Shown one piece after another: positions 41,461 through 50,790 of a stretch of 64,000 nt of DNA; the stretch's first letter is position 1, and each line of letters starts with the position of its first letter. Origin of the DNA: Dyadobacter fermentans (GTDB taxonomy: Bacteria > Bacteroidota > Bacteroidia > Cytophagales > Spirosomataceae); NCBI RefSeq assembly GCF_019924045.1, contig NZ_JAHXBN010000017.1, positions 186,001-250,000 of the forward strand. Reading direction: 5' to 3'. The position numbers and the translations under genes were made by a program. The notes beneath the pieces are model-generated. The model ran no database searches. It worked only from the letters and a program-made list of their open reading frames with translations, and had not been told where the DNA came from.

Positions 41461-41574
41461 ACTCGCACTTTATACGTGTGACTTATTTTACGGAAGTAGG
41501 TGTTACACCGATTTTCGGGTAAAAATCCCGACCTTCGTACATTCGATAACACACATACTTCCAGTAGTTTACGT

Positions 41575-44385
41575 ATGAGGCGATTCTCTATCCTGCTTTT
41601 TCTTTTTGTACTCATTATCAGTCCGGTTGCCGCGCAACAGGAAGCGCCGCAGACGTCGCTGAACCATTACATCGAATTTTTGAGCCAGTCGTCTGAACAG
41701 GTTATCCGCCGGTTTAAAATGCTCCGCGACTATCAGGACGACGTGACCCGTTACCGTAAAAAGCCGGATTATGGCTTGCGGCTGCCGTCGTCGGGGCCAT
41801 TGGAGGAATATTATTACAAAAAGGCATTTCATGGCCTGGGTATTGAGGCGGGCAAGCGTAAACAGTTGAATGCAGGGTTGGAAAACGTATGGAGCGGGCT
41901 TAATAAGCTCGACGAAACCTGCAAAACGCTCGAAACTTATGTACGCCTGAAAGATTACGAACGCGACAACCTGAAAAAATCTGATGCGCTGATCGCGGAA
42001 ATACAGTCGCTATTTGAACGCTATGCACACGATAAAAACGCATTGTACACCCAAATCAGGCAGATTTATGCCGGTGTGCAGAGCCGTCCGGCTACCGATC
42101 CGTATATGGTGACGGAGAGGGCTATGGGCGAGGTGATCGCCGCCCAGCAGCGTTTGCTGGACGCATTGCCTTACTATTTGAATGAAGCAAATAAGGCCGA
42201 ATGGCCGGCGGCACTAGTGAGACAGAGCATGCTGGACGACGAAAAAGCATTGGCGACCATCGGCAATACCGCCTCGCAGTTACAATATCCGGCGTCGGAT
42301 ATGGTGGGAAGCTTCAAGTCGGCGCTCGCTTCTATCCAGGATATCAAACGGCGGGCACTCGACGACCACAATTTCGCGGCGCAACAGTCGGCAGAGCACG
42401 GCAATGCGGTGTATTTGTCATTGGTGGAACAGTTCAACCACGATATGCTGGAATTTCACAAGGCATTTGTCGGGTACAGCAAGCCGGGACATTTGTTACT
42501 GAATTATCCGTTTTTCAGCCCGGTCATGAAGGCAGAAAGCTCGGGCGATGTAGCTTCCGCCAGCAAAAGTACCCCGCCGTTTCAGGACAAATCTTTTCAG
42601 CCATTGAATGTTAAAAAAGCGACTGCTCCCGCCAGTGCGGCGGTGGTTAAGGCTTTAAATCAATATGTGGACTGGATCAACCAGTCGCTGCGGCAAATGC
42701 ATTTGCTGCAAATGATCGTCCGTAATTACCAGAGCTCCGCCGAGTATTACCGTGACCCGGCCAAGGCACAAAAGCGGGCCAGTCTCAGCTATTCGCATGA
42801 GGATTTTAAACTGCCTTCTTCCGAATATACCTTGCTTTTAAGCGCGAGTTCTGTTATCCCCGAGCCTTACCGTAAATCGGTGACCGGCCAGGCGGAGGTG
42901 CTGATGAATGTTTTACAGGAAATGGACGGCCTGAGCATCGAACTGATCCGTTATACTTCCGAAAAACAATACCTGCAAGACCAGCTCAAACGCTCGGATG
43001 CGATTCTCGATCGCTACCTCTTTCTTTTCGATATTTTGGATAAAAAGAAGGAGCAGCTTTACAACGATGTCCGCCGCATTCACGAAAGTTATCCCAATGC
43101 CACGCCCACCAGCTCGTGGTACATTGCAGGTAGCGCCATGCTGAAAACCATGGATAATGGCCATGACGTAATGTTCGGCATGCGGGATTACCTGAAAGGA
43201 GAGGCTTCGAAACTGCCGGAAACCGACCGTTTGGAAGCAGATAGCCGACAATTGATCGCGGACGAGTATAAAAACATGAAGGGACTGCAACGCTACGGCC
43301 GGAACAACGGGCTTTGTCCGTATACCCCCTATGAGGACCTCGGCGCCAATGCAGGCCGGTTTGTGGAAAGTGTGCAGAAATACAAGCCGGCTACATCGGG
43401 TTATGCGGCGCATCCTTATGAGTCGTTTTACTATTTCTATAACAATGAGCTGGTTTACGAGTACAACAACTTCATAGAACTTTCGAAGGCCGGGCTCCTG
43501 AAAACGATTAACCAGCCCGATGTTTTTGCTTTCCGGCGGACAACCCCGCAGAAACCGGGCACACCGCCGGCGAAAGTTGAGGAGCCGAAAGTTGAGAAGC
43601 CCAAAGTGGAAAAGCAGGCTGAAACCACAGCGCAGGTTCAAACCAACAATAGCGAGATCCCTGCCGCACCGAAGCCTCCTGCGCGCCAGGATACGCGCCC
43701 TGCCGCGAATGAGGGCGCCCCTGCGCCCGCAGCGCTGGTGAAGCGCGATACCGTGTACGTGGAGCGCGTACGTGTGGATACGGTGTTTGTAGACCGAAAT
43801 GCACAGCTGCAAAACGTTACCCGTTCGCTTGAAGGCTTTGCGCCGAACAATATGGTACTGCTGCTCGACGTATCGTCGTCGATGAACTCCCCTTACAAAT
43901 TGCCGCTGTTGAAACGTTCCATTAAATCGCTTTTGACGCTCGTGCGGCCTGAGGATATGATTTCCATCGTGCTTTATTCCGGCAAAGCGAGGGTGGTGCT
44001 GAAACCGACTTCCGGCGCCAAAGCATCCGAAATTGCAAGGATAATAGACCTGCTGCAATCCGACGGCGACACGGATGGTAACGAAGGCATCAAACTTGCC
44101 TACAAAACCGCCAACAAACAGTACATCCGCGCCGGCAACAACCGCATTGTGCTCGCTACCGACGGTGAGTTTCCCGTGAGCGACGAGGTAGTGGATATGA
44201 TCCGCCAAAATGCCCGTCAGGATGTGTATCTGAGCGTTTTTACCTTCGGACGCAACGAGCATACCGGGCAGAAACTCAAAAAACTAAGTGAACTGGGCAT
44301 GGGCTCCTATGCCCACGTAACCGACGCCAGCGCCGATCTGCAACTGATCCTGGAAGCCCAGGCGAAGAAGCTGGCCGGGAAATAG
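41575..44385 (+). CDS. Large secreted VWA-domain protein with duplicated helical domain
   Basis: 936 residues with a signal peptide (RRFSILLFLFVLIISPVAAQ). Two similar ~320-residue helical domains follow in tandem (about 22-340 and 360-670): both open with an N-(H/Q)Y-(I/V) motif and share LK(K/R)SDAI near their middle, and an R(x)IY/RIH segment further on. A proline/lysine/alanine-rich linker (KVEEPKVEKPKVEKQ and following) leads to a C-terminal von Willebrand A domain (about 760-936) with an intact DVSSSMNS metal site, an SDGDTDGN loop and ATDGEF. It is probably an envelope or outer-surface protein with adhesion- or assembly-type function, which cannot be named from sequence. The start is the ATG preceding the signal peptide. 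Confidence 0.8.
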   Translation: MRRFSILLFLFVLIISPVAAQQEAPQTSLNHYIEFLSQSSEQVIRRFKMLRDYQDDVTRYRKKPDYGLRLPSSGPLEEYYYKKAFHGLGIEAGKRKQLNAGLENVWSGLNKLDETCKTLETYVRLKDYERDNLKKSDALIAEIQSLFERYAHDKNALYTQIRQIYAGVQSRPATDPYMVTERAMGEVIAAQQRLLDALPYYLNEANKAEWPAALVRQSMLDDEKALATIGNTASQLQYPASDMVGSFKSALASIQDIKRRALDDHNFAAQQSAEHGNAVYLSLVEQFNHDMLEFHKAFVGYSKPGHLLLNYPFFSPVMKAESSGDVASASKSTPPFQDKSFQPLNVKKATAPASAAVVKALNQYVDWINQSLRQMHLLQMIVRNYQSSAEYYRDPAKAQKRASLSYSHEDFKLPSSEYTLLLSASSVIPEPYRKSVTGQAEVLMNVLQEMDGLSIELIRYTSEKQYLQDQLKRSDAILDRYLFLFDILDKKKEQLYNDVRRIHESYPNATPTSSWYIAGSAMLKTMDNGHDVMFGMRDYLKGEASKLPETDRLEADSRQLIADEYKNMKGLQRYGRNNGLCPYTPYEDLGANAGRFVESVQKYKPATSGYAAHPYESFYYFYNNELVYEYNNFIELSKAGLLKTINQPDVFAFRRTTPQKPGTPPAKVEEPKVEKPKVEKQAETTAQVQTNNSEIPAAPKPPARQDTRPAANEGAPAPAALVKRDTVYVERVRVDTVFVDRNAQLQNVTRSLEGFAPNNMVLLLDVSSSMNSPYKLPLLKRSIKSLLTLVRPEDMISIVLYSGKARVVLKPTSGAKASEIARIIDLLQSDGDTDGNEGIKLAYKTANKQYIRAGNNRIVLATDGEFPVSDEVVDMIRQNARQDVYLSVFTFGRNEHTGQKLKKLSELGMGSYAHVTDASADLQLILEAQAKKLAGK

Positions 44386-44519
44386 TCAGCTGAATGTTTC
44401 TGCAGGGGTTACCCATCCAAATACGGATGTAACCGATTGTGTAAGAGAAAGTGAAATCGTGGAGTAAGTTTTCTTTCTTGGAATACTTGTGACAACTCCT
44501 TCATCAAACGCCTGCTCCG

Positions 44520-45932
44520 ATGAACTCCACGCCGCTCAGTAAGGATTTCTATTCCTTTATTATTTTCTTTTCATCGATCCTGATTGTTGTTTCAGCAATC
44601 CAATCTGTGACTTTGCTGGTTATCGGGTCCGCGATGATGAGCCTGGAATCATTCAATAGCTGGTTTTGGCTGGTTCTTGGCGTGTTTGTGGTTACCAACG
44701 GAGCGATGGTCCGCTATCTGTTGCATCGGGAGTACCGGCTGGCTGCGATCGCGTGTGTGGTTTCATGCATGGCTGTGTTATTTCATTATCTCTTGATCCT
44801 GAACCGGGAATTTCGCGTCTTCTATCAGGAACATTATCGGGAAGTGGCTTCCATTCTCTTCGGAACGGCTGTGCTTTGGGGATTGAGCCTGATATTTACG
44901 AAGGCAGGAGAAAACAGGTGGCTACGGCTGGGTGGTATTCTGACGGTATTCTTCTCGCTTTTGCTGACATTTTTATTCTTTCTCTACTTTCAGGTTAGTG
45001 AAGGCAGCACAAAGCTGTTGATCGACAAGCTGAGCAGATGGGTTTCGTTCTTTGAACTGACCGCGGCATTCTGCATTGTCATCCATTTTTATCGGGAAGA
45101 CGAGCGTTTGGAGGTAAATGACAAACGGCCGGCTAAAACCATTCCCGCACTTCTGAAACTGGCCGCATTCCTTGGGCTGCTGTTTTTGGGCTTCAATTTT
45201 TCGGTGGAAGCATGGAGGTACAGCATGCCTTATAAACCCTCGACTACCGAATTGCGTCGCTCAAAACTTGTGGAAGCCCATCATTTTATCGATAAAAGCG
45301 GCGACTCGCTCGGTTATCGCTTACTCAAACCGCTCGATTATGATTCGACCAAACGATACCCGCTGATCGTTTGCCTGCACCACGGCGGCGCGCACGGGAA
45401 GGATAATATCCGGCAGTTGTCGGCGGATCCGGCGCCTTTTTTGATGGAACAGGGAAACAGAACCCGGTACCCTTCATTCATTTTCATGCCGCAGTGCCCG
45501 CAGGGTATGGGTTTCAGCGGCGCATACGGGAATGCAAGTGTCGACTCGCTTGTTTTCAGGACAATCCGGGAATTGCAGGGGCACCTGCCGATTGACCCTA
45601 AACGTATTTATGTGCTTGGGGTTTCCGGGGGCGGTTATGGCTCGTGGCACTTCATTAGCGCTCATCCCGAAATGTTCGCCGCGGCGGTGCCCATTTGTGG
45701 CGGAGGCGAGCCGAAATATGGGCCAAAACTTGTGAATGTGCCCGTTTGGGCTTTCCATGGCGCCCGCGATAAGCTGGCACCGGTAGAGCACTCGCGTGAG
45801 ATGATCGCTGCGATCCGCAAAGCCGGAGGCCACCCGAAATACACCGAATATGAGTTTGCCGGGCATGGTATCTGGGATAATGTGAGTAAGGAGGGAATCA
45901 TGGAATGGATGTTTGCGCAACATCAGGAATAG
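44520..45932 (+). CDS. Seven-TM domain fused to an alpha/beta hydrolase
   Basis: 470 residues. The N-terminal ~235 residues contain about seven hydrophobic helices (for example FSSILIVVSAIQSVTLLVIG, WFWLVLGVFVVTNGA, GILTVFFSLLLTFLFFLYF and LAAFLGLLFLGFNFSV). The C-terminal ~230 residues are an esterase/peptidase-type alpha/beta hydrolase: oxyanion region CLHHGGAHGKDN near residue 285, nucleophile in LGVSGGGYGSW near residue 365, aspartate in HGARDKLAP near residue 415 and histidine in FAGHGIWDN near residue 448. The hydrolase domain would face one side of the membrane; which side is not clear. Substrate unknown. The stop abuts the convergent LytS stop with no gap. Confidence 0.8.
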   Translation: MNSTPLSKDFYSFIIFFSSILIVVSAIQSVTLLVIGSAMMSLESFNSWFWLVLGVFVVTNGAMVRYLLHREYRLAAIACVVSCMAVLFHYLLILNREFRVFYQEHYREVASILFGTAVLWGLSLIFTKAGENRWLRLGGILTVFFSLLLTFLFFLYFQVSEGSTKLLIDKLSRWVSFFELTAAFCIVIHFYREDERLEVNDKRPAKTIPALLKLAAFLGLLFLGFNFSVEAWRYSMPYKPSTTELRRSKLVEAHHFIDKSGDSLGYRLLKPLDYDSTKRYPLIVCLHHGGAHGKDNIRQLSADPAPFLMEQGNRTRYPSFIFMPQCPQGMGFSGAYGNASVDSLVFRTIRELQGHLPIDPKRIYVLGVSGGGYGSWHFISAHPEMFAAAVPICGGGEPKYGPKLVNVPVWAFHGARDKLAPVEHSREMIAAIRKAGGHPKYTEYEFAGHGIWDNVSKEGIMEWMFAQHQE

Positions 45933-47084
45933 TCAGGCGAGTGTGTGGGAAGGAATGTCGCTGGTCCTCGTACTTTTGGTTAACCTTATTTTTAAGTGAA
46001 TATGATAGGCCCCGTCCTCGTCCAGGATCCTGAGTTCGTGGCCGGGATATAACGCATCCAACCGTTTTCGGACATTCAGTAAACCAATTCCCCCCGTTTG
46101 CTGCGAAGCATTCGGCGTTTTTTGGTTGCTGATCATTAAAGTCAGATTGTCGTCTTCCAAATGGATTTCCAGTTTCACCCACGATTTCCGCGTGGTATTG
46201 TGCACGCCGTGCTTGAATGCATTCTCCACGAAAGCGATGAGTATGAATGGAGCGATCTGTAAATCTTCATTGGGTAGGGTGGGGAACACCAGTTCGAGTT
46301 GTAATCTTTTGGCGGTCCGCAGCTCTTCCAGACCGACATAATCGCGGATGAATGATAGCTCTTTTTGGAGCGGCACCAGGGCGCCGTCGGTTTCGTATAG
46401 CGAATATCGCATCATGGCCGAAAGCTGCTCTACGATGCGGGCCGCACGTGGGTTATCTTCTTCGGTAAGTACGTAAATGCTGTTCAACACATTAAACAGG
46501 AAATGCGGATTGATCTGGCTTTTGAGGAAGTCCAGTTCGAGGCGTGTGTATTGCTTTTCCAATTTGAGATTGCGCACATGCCGCCGGTAGATCTCGATCA
46601 GTAACCTTGCTGCAAGCGGATAAAACGCTCTTTCAATAATGAACAACAAATGGAAAAAGGTGATGGGATGGAACAACGCTTCACTGAGAGACAGCCGTTC
46701 GAAGTGGTTAATGGAACCTGTGTAATCATCGGGTAAACCGAAGTAATGCTTTACCACGTAGGACGCATAATAGTAGCAGGTAAACACCACAAAGTAGTAG
46801 GCTGCCAGTCCCGGAATAAGTACGAACGGCTTTCGCGCATAGTGCTTTACCAGGTACACCAGCATATAATATTGTACGATCACGCAAAATACATCCCGCA
46901 AAATTGGGCCTGCATATGTTTTAAATGGAAGATTCAGCGGGGATGCCGGGTAGAGAAACCATGGGAGATAGGCGGAAATGATCAGCAGGAATACACCGAC
47001 GATCAGCAAGCCATGGAATGCGATGCGGGTAAGACCGCGGTAGCGGGTTTCGTCAGTAATAAGGGTCAGGACGCGTTGAACCAT
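45933..47084 (-). CDS. LytS-type sensor histidine kinase
   Basis: 383 residues with several N-terminal membrane helices (about 22-45, 57-75, 88-112) and a kinase module. The phosphoacceptor motif is LKSQINPHFLFNVLNSIYVL and the N-box is FVENAFKHGVHNTTR, with GIGLLNVRKRL as G-box. It is downstream of the response regulator gene on the same strand, 203 bases apart, so the pair may have separate promoters. No signal input can be predicted. Confidence 0.9.
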   Translation of the reverse strand: MVQRVLTLITDETRYRGLTRIAFHGLLIVGVFLLIISAYLPWFLYPASPLNLPFKTYAGPILRDVFCVIVQYYMLVYLVKHYARKPFVLIPGLAAYYFVVFTCYYYASYVVKHYFGLPDDYTGSINHFERLSLSEALFHPITFFHLLFIIERAFYPLAARLLIEIYRRHVRNLKLEKQYTRLELDFLKSQINPHFLFNVLNSIYVLTEEDNPRAARIVEQLSAMMRYSLYETDGALVPLQKELSFIRDYVGLEELRTAKRLQLELVFPTLPNEDLQIAPFILIAFVENAFKHGVHNTTRKSWVKLEIHLEDDNLTLMISNQKTPNASQQTGGIGLLNVRKRLDALYPGHELRILDEDGAYHIHLKIRLTKSTRTSDIPSHTLA

Positions 47085-47287
47085 GTGCGATTTTTGAATG
47101 CATACTAAATTACCTCCTTTCTATAATACCGGGCACATTGTTTCGACAAATACCTCAGGATTTTCGATCAGAATGCAAAGCAGGTTTTTACCGAAAACAT
47201 AGCCAGGTTCGTCGAATAAATTCAGCAAGCTGATGGCGGAGCGATACCTTCGTTTTGCATTTAAATTCAGCTAAAAACATGCGAATG
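47085..47287. other. Gap between response-regulator and kinase genes
   Basis: 203 bases between the regulator and kinase genes. No hairpin terminator or promoter matching the Bacteroidota consensus could be identified with confidence. The region is unusually long for a coupled two-component operon, so an internal promoter is possible. Confidence 0.4.
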
Positions 47288-48064
47288 TCAGGAATTGGCA
47301 AGCCACTTTTTCATCAGGTTCCGGACTTCATCCCGGTAATTGGGTCCGATCAGCAGCTCCTTCCCGGACGACAAGCGGAACATATTGCCCTCCATGCTCC
47401 GGATATGTTGAAGCTGGACGATATGGGAGCGGTGGATGCGGACGAAAAGTCCGGCGGGCAGTATTTCGAGCAATTTCTTGATTGTCAAATGCGTAACGAT
47501 GTTCCGGTCGGCCAGGAAAATACGCAGGTAATCGCCCAAGGCTTCCACATACTCGATATCCGCGAAAAGTACCTGTTCAAGGCGCTTGTCGGTTTTGAAA
47601 TAGGCAAAGCCGGGCTCGTTTACCGGCAAGTCCTGTTGTAGCATTGCCATGGGTGAAGCGGCCTGAGGTACTGGTTTTTCAGAAACCTCCGTCATTGCCG
47701 GAAACCGCTCGCGAACGCGGCCGATTGCTTTCAGGAAACGGTCAAAAGTGATGGGTTTCAGCAGGTAATCGGCCACGCCGAGTTCGAAGCCGTCAAGTGC
47801 ATGGTTAGGGTTCGCGGTGGTCATGATCACAACCGGATGCGGGCTGGGCAGCGCTTTCAGGAACTCGATGCCGGTCATTTCAGGCATATTGATGTCCAGG
47901 AAAATAATATGAGGTGCCAATGCGGGCAATTCCGTAAATGCGGCGATCGCGTCGTCGAACGTGCCTGCAAGGTTCAGGAACGAAACACGGCGGACATATT
48001 TTTCTAGCAGTTCCTGCGCCAATGGCTCGTCTTCGATAATGGCGCAGCGAAGTGTTTGGGACAT
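47288..48064 (-). CDS. LytTR-type response regulator
   Basis: 258 residues: receiver domain with acidic patch IIEDEPLAQELLEKY, phosphoacceptor in HIIFLDINMPEMTG near residue 59 and lysine in YLLKPITFDRFL near residue 108, then a LytTR domain (GFAYFKTDKRLEQVLFADIEY, LFVRIHRSHIVQL). The start at 48064 (MSQTLRCAI) removes 22 non-family residues in an open upstream frame. It is divergent from the peptidase gene, with 98 bases between. It forms a second LytS/LytTR pair in the window. Confidence 0.9.
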   Translation of the reverse strand: MSQTLRCAIIEDEPLAQELLEKYVRRVSFLNLAGTFDDAIAAFTELPALAPHIIFLDINMPEMTGIEFLKALPSPHPVVIMTTANPNHALDGFELGVADYLLKPITFDRFLKAIGRVRERFPAMTEVSEKPVPQAASPMAMLQQDLPVNEPGFAYFKTDKRLEQVLFADIEYVEALGDYLRIFLADRNIVTHLTIKKLLEILPAGLFVRIHRSHIVQLQHIRSMEGNMFRLSSGKELLIGPNYRDEVRNLMKKWLANS

Positions 48065-48162
48065 GCGGGACTGAATTTGTGACCGTTTCACGGCTGAAGC
48101 TAACCGCATGAAAGTAGCAAACCTTTTCATTTAAATCAAAAACAGTTACATCACCTGACGCA

Positions 48163-49281
48163 ATGAAATCAGTTCGTTTTTTCAAAATCTGTATCCTGAG
48201 CCTGTTGGTCAGGATGAGCCCTGCCATCGCGCAATCCGATAATGCGCAATCGAAGTTGCTGACAGCCGCATGCGGCTGTGAAGAGACGTTGGAACAAGCC
48301 ATCGACAAGGTAAGCCGCATCTACGCAGGATTTGACGACAAAGTAACGGCACAGACACGCCCGGCTTACGATAAACTGGTTAAAGACCTTCGCCGCCGCG
48401 CGCCCGGGGCAAAAACGGAAGGCGAATGCCTTAAAATCCTGCAAGACTACACTGGTTTTTTCAAGGATAGCCACGTTTTTATGATCTGGCAGGGCTGGAA
48501 AAGCCAGGGAACGGCAGCCCGGAAGGCCAATGCATTGCGCACGCATTCGGTGCAGTTTAAAAAGCTGAACGCCGATTTTCTGTATTTGAAACTAGGCCTG
48601 TTCAATCAACAAGAGGTTAACCAAGTCGACAGCATCCTGGTCGCTAACAAGGCGCTTTTGGCCAGCACACCCTACCTGATATTTGATTTGCGCGGGAATG
48701 GTGGGGGTAATGCAGGTACTTCCGACGAAATGGCCAAGCTGATTTACACGAACCCCATCGTTTATCCGTCGTGGGATTACCGGTCGAGCAGTGAGTACAT
48801 TACTTCGATGGAAAAGGAGCTCAAATCACAAAAAGACACAGCTAGTCCTTATTATGCGAGAGCGCAGCGGCTATTGAAGGCAGTGAAAGAAAATCCGGGC
48901 AAGCTTGTAACCGATGGCGAGGATTTGCAACGTACCTACGACATAGATCCAAAGGCATACCCGCAGCATATTGCCTTCCTGATGGACAAGGGCTGCGGCA
49001 GCGCAACGGAGTTCTTTATTTACGAGGGTAAACAAAGCAAAAAAGTAACGCTTTTCGGGACCAATTCGCATGGTGTCATGGATTACGGATCGGACCAGAA
49101 TTTCGATCTCTGCGACGGCACATTCAATCTGGCCGTTCCCTGGGGGCGCAATGGCTGGGTGCGCGAGTTCCGCATCGATAATGTGGGCTTCGCACCACAC
49201 GTGCGTATTCCCACGGGCGAAGACGATTGGGTCGCTTTTGTGCAGCGGTATTATGCCAAAAGGGATAGGGCAGGAAAGTAA
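48163..49281 (+). CDS. Secreted S41-type peptidase
   Basis: 372 residues with a signal peptide (FFKICILSLLVRMSPAIA). The C-terminal-processing-protease type core is seen in YLIFDLRGNGGGNAGTSDEM (~residues 165-185) and the catalytic serine region in GCGSATEFFIYEGKQSKKV (~residue 275), which matches the S41 GSA/xxE pattern. A PDZ domain is not evident. The N-terminal helical ~100 residues contain the CGCEET pair near residue 37. Such enzymes cleave peptide tails or act in envelope turnover. Confidence 0.85.
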   Translation: MKSVRFFKICILSLLVRMSPAIAQSDNAQSKLLTAACGCEETLEQAIDKVSRIYAGFDDKVTAQTRPAYDKLVKDLRRRAPGAKTEGECLKILQDYTGFFKDSHVFMIWQGWKSQGTAARKANALRTHSVQFKKLNADFLYLKLGLFNQQEVNQVDSILVANKALLASTPYLIFDLRGNGGGNAGTSDEMAKLIYTNPIVYPSWDYRSSSEYITSMEKELKSQKDTASPYYARAQRLLKAVKENPGKLVTDGEDLQRTYDIDPKAYPQHIAFLMDKGCGSATEFFIYEGKQSKKVTLFGTNSHGVMDYGSDQNFDLCDGTFNLAVPWGRNGWVREFRIDNVGFAPHVRIPTGEDDWVAFVQRYYAKRDRAGK

Positions 49282-49301
49282 TGCAGGGTATTTAAATAGA
49301 A

Positions 49302-49335
49302 AAAGGCCGGTTCGCATCTTCGGGAACCGGCCTTT
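49302..49335. terminator. Bidirectional terminator
   Basis: AAAGGCCGGTTC pairs perfectly with GAACCGGCCTTT (12-bp stem, 10-base loop) between the convergent S41 peptidase and VOC genes. Confidence 0.9.
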
Positions 49336-49353
49336 CGTCATTACAACTGTACA

Positions 49354-49782
49354 TTATGCGCCTTGCTGCGCGGGGAAATTGATCATCCAGTTTACGCCGA
49401 ATTTATCCTGGAAGGCGCCGAAATAGTCGCCCCAGAATTGGTCTTCCATCGGCATTTCGATGGTACCGCCCGCCGACAGACCATTGAAAAACTCATCAGC
49501 CTGTTCGCGACTGTCAGGAAAAATGGAAACGTAATTATTGTTGCCGACTTTAAGCGTCTGGCCCATGGAAGGCATAATGTCGGAAGCCATCAGCAACTCA
49601 TCGCCTACTGGCAATGCAATGTGCATAATACGGTTTCTTTCATTTTCTGGCAGATTTTCAGTTCCCGGTGCGCCGTCCATTCTATGAACACCCCGGAATT
49701 CGCCGCCGAAAACGGATTTGTAGAAGTTGAAAGCCTCTTCCGCGGTTCCGTCGAAGTTGAGGTAAGGATTGATTTTGGGCAT
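49354..49782 (-). CDS. VOC-superfamily (PhnB-like) protein
   Basis: 142 residues of the PhnB-like VOC group: NPYLNFDGTAEEAFNFYKSV at the N-terminus, a GDELLMASDIMPSMG middle and FWGDYFGAFQDKFGVNWMIN near the end. It is a paralogue of the gene near 37.5 kb. It is divergent from the following ArsR/SRPBCC module. Function unknown. Confidence 0.87.
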   Translation of the reverse strand: MPKINPYLNFDGTAEEAFNFYKSVFGGEFRGVHRMDGAPGTENLPENERNRIMHIALPVGDELLMASDIMPSMGQTLKVGNNNYVSIFPDSREQADEFFNGLSAGGTIEMPMEDQFWGDYFGAFQDKFGVNWMINFPAQQGA

Positions 49783-49949
49783 AGCTAAAAGATTTAAAGG
49801 TGATTGGACTTGATTTTAGATTGTTGACGGATGCAAAAGTATAGCCTTACGCCGTCATGCATGCGCCCTAAAACGGACATTCACAGGGGGCGGTCGCGAC
49901 AAATTGAACCCCTTTTTCTGACACTTCAAAATTAACAAATAAATATTGC

Positions 49950-49991
49950 GCAAGTAAATACTTGCATATATATTTGCAAGCAAATACTTGC
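49950..49991 (+). promoter_or_regulatory. Two GCAAGnAAATACTTGC operators of the second ArsR gene
   Basis: GCAAGTAAATACTTGC (49950-49965; perfect palindrome) and GCAAGCAAATACTTGC (49976-49991; one mismatch) lie 26 bases apart, the second ending six bases before the ArsR start at 49998. Compared with the operator of the first module, the second and penultimate bases differ (T/A versus C/G), while the AAGTAAATACTT core is kept. Confidence 0.8.
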
Positions 49992-49997
49992 CTATTT

Positions 49998-50330
49998 ATG
50001 AGAGCACGAAGAGATGTATATCAGGCCATTGCCGACCCCACACGCCGGGCGATCATCGGCATGTTGGCGGAGCAGCCCCAGAATGTGAATGCCATTGCCG
50101 AGCAATTTGATGTGACCCGGCAGGCGATTTCACTGCACGTTAAAATCCTGAGCGATTGCGGATTGATTTTTATCCGGAAAGAGGGTAGGGACCACATTTG
50201 CGAAGCCCGGCTCGATAGCCTTAGCGAGGTGTCGATGTGGGTGGAGCAGTACAAAAAGCATTGGGAGAGCAAATTGGATTCATTGGAAAACTATTTGGAA
50301 CAACTAAAAAAAGAGCGATATGGAAAATGA
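49998..50330 (+). CDS. ArsR/SdpR-type winged-helix repressor
   Basis: 110-residue paralogue of the repressor at 30.8 kb (shared RRDVxQAIADPTRRxII opening and the same wing and C-terminal helix). The recognition helix reads QFDVTRQAISLHVKIL versus SISRPAVSQHIKIL in the paralogue, and the operators differ at matching positions. The start is the ATG of MRARRDVYQ, six bases after the operator; an in-frame codon 36 bases upstream lies inside the operator. It overlaps the SRPBCC gene by 11 bases. No metal-site cysteines are seen. Confidence 0.9.
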   Translation: MRARRDVYQAIADPTRRAIIGMLAEQPQNVNAIAEQFDVTRQAISLHVKILSDCGLIFIRKEGRDHICEARLDSLSEVSMWVEQYKKHWESKLDSLENYLEQLKKERYGK

Positions 50331-50790
50331 AAAAAGCAGCACGCACGACCGCGAACTGATCATTACCCGCAAACTGAACGCACCGGTAGAGCTGGTGTGG
50401 GAAGTATGGACGCAGCCCGAGCACATTGCCAAATGGTGGGGGCCTAACGGTTTCACGAACACAATCACGACGATGGATCTTGTGCCGGGCGGCGTGTGGG
50501 AACTCGTCATGCACGGCCCCGATGGAAAAGATTACCAGAACAGGAGTATATTCAAGGAAGTTGTTCCCTTAAAAAAGATTGTATACCAGCATTTTGCGCC
50601 CAACTTCGTGACCACGGTTGAGTTTGAGGCACAGGGTGAGGAAACCTTTTTGCGCTGGCATATGCTTTTCGAATCGGCGGAGCAGATGATCCGTATCGTG
50701 AAATCGAACAATGCGGCCGAAGGTCTGAAACAGAATGTCGACAAGCTGTCGGTATATCTGGAAGGAAGGAAAGCTATAAGTCAGTTATGA
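50320..50790 (+). CDS. SRPBCC (AHSA1-like) hydrophobic-ligand protein
   Basis: 156 residues of the AHSA1/START fold: ITRKLNAPVELVWEVWTQPE near the N-terminus, AKWWGPNGFTNTI near residue 46, PGGVWELVMHGPDG near residue 64 and a C-terminal helix (AEGLKQNVDKLSVYLEGR). It partners the overlapping ArsR repressor and is coupled by four bases to an alpha/beta hydrolase. The ligand is unknown. Confidence 0.87.
   Translation: MENEKSSTHDRELIITRKLNAPVELVWEVWTQPEHIAKWWGPNGFTNTITTMDLVPGGVWELVMHGPDGKDYQNRSIFKEVVPLKKIVYQHFAPNFVTTVEFEAQGEETFLRWHMLFESAEQMIRIVKSNNAAEGLKQNVDKLSVYLEGRKAISQL

Noticed and set aside
42913..44262. Long - strand reading frame opposite the VWA protein gene
   Set aside because: Shadow of the + strand VWA gene, histidine/cysteine/arginine-rich as expected for antisense of GC-rich codons.
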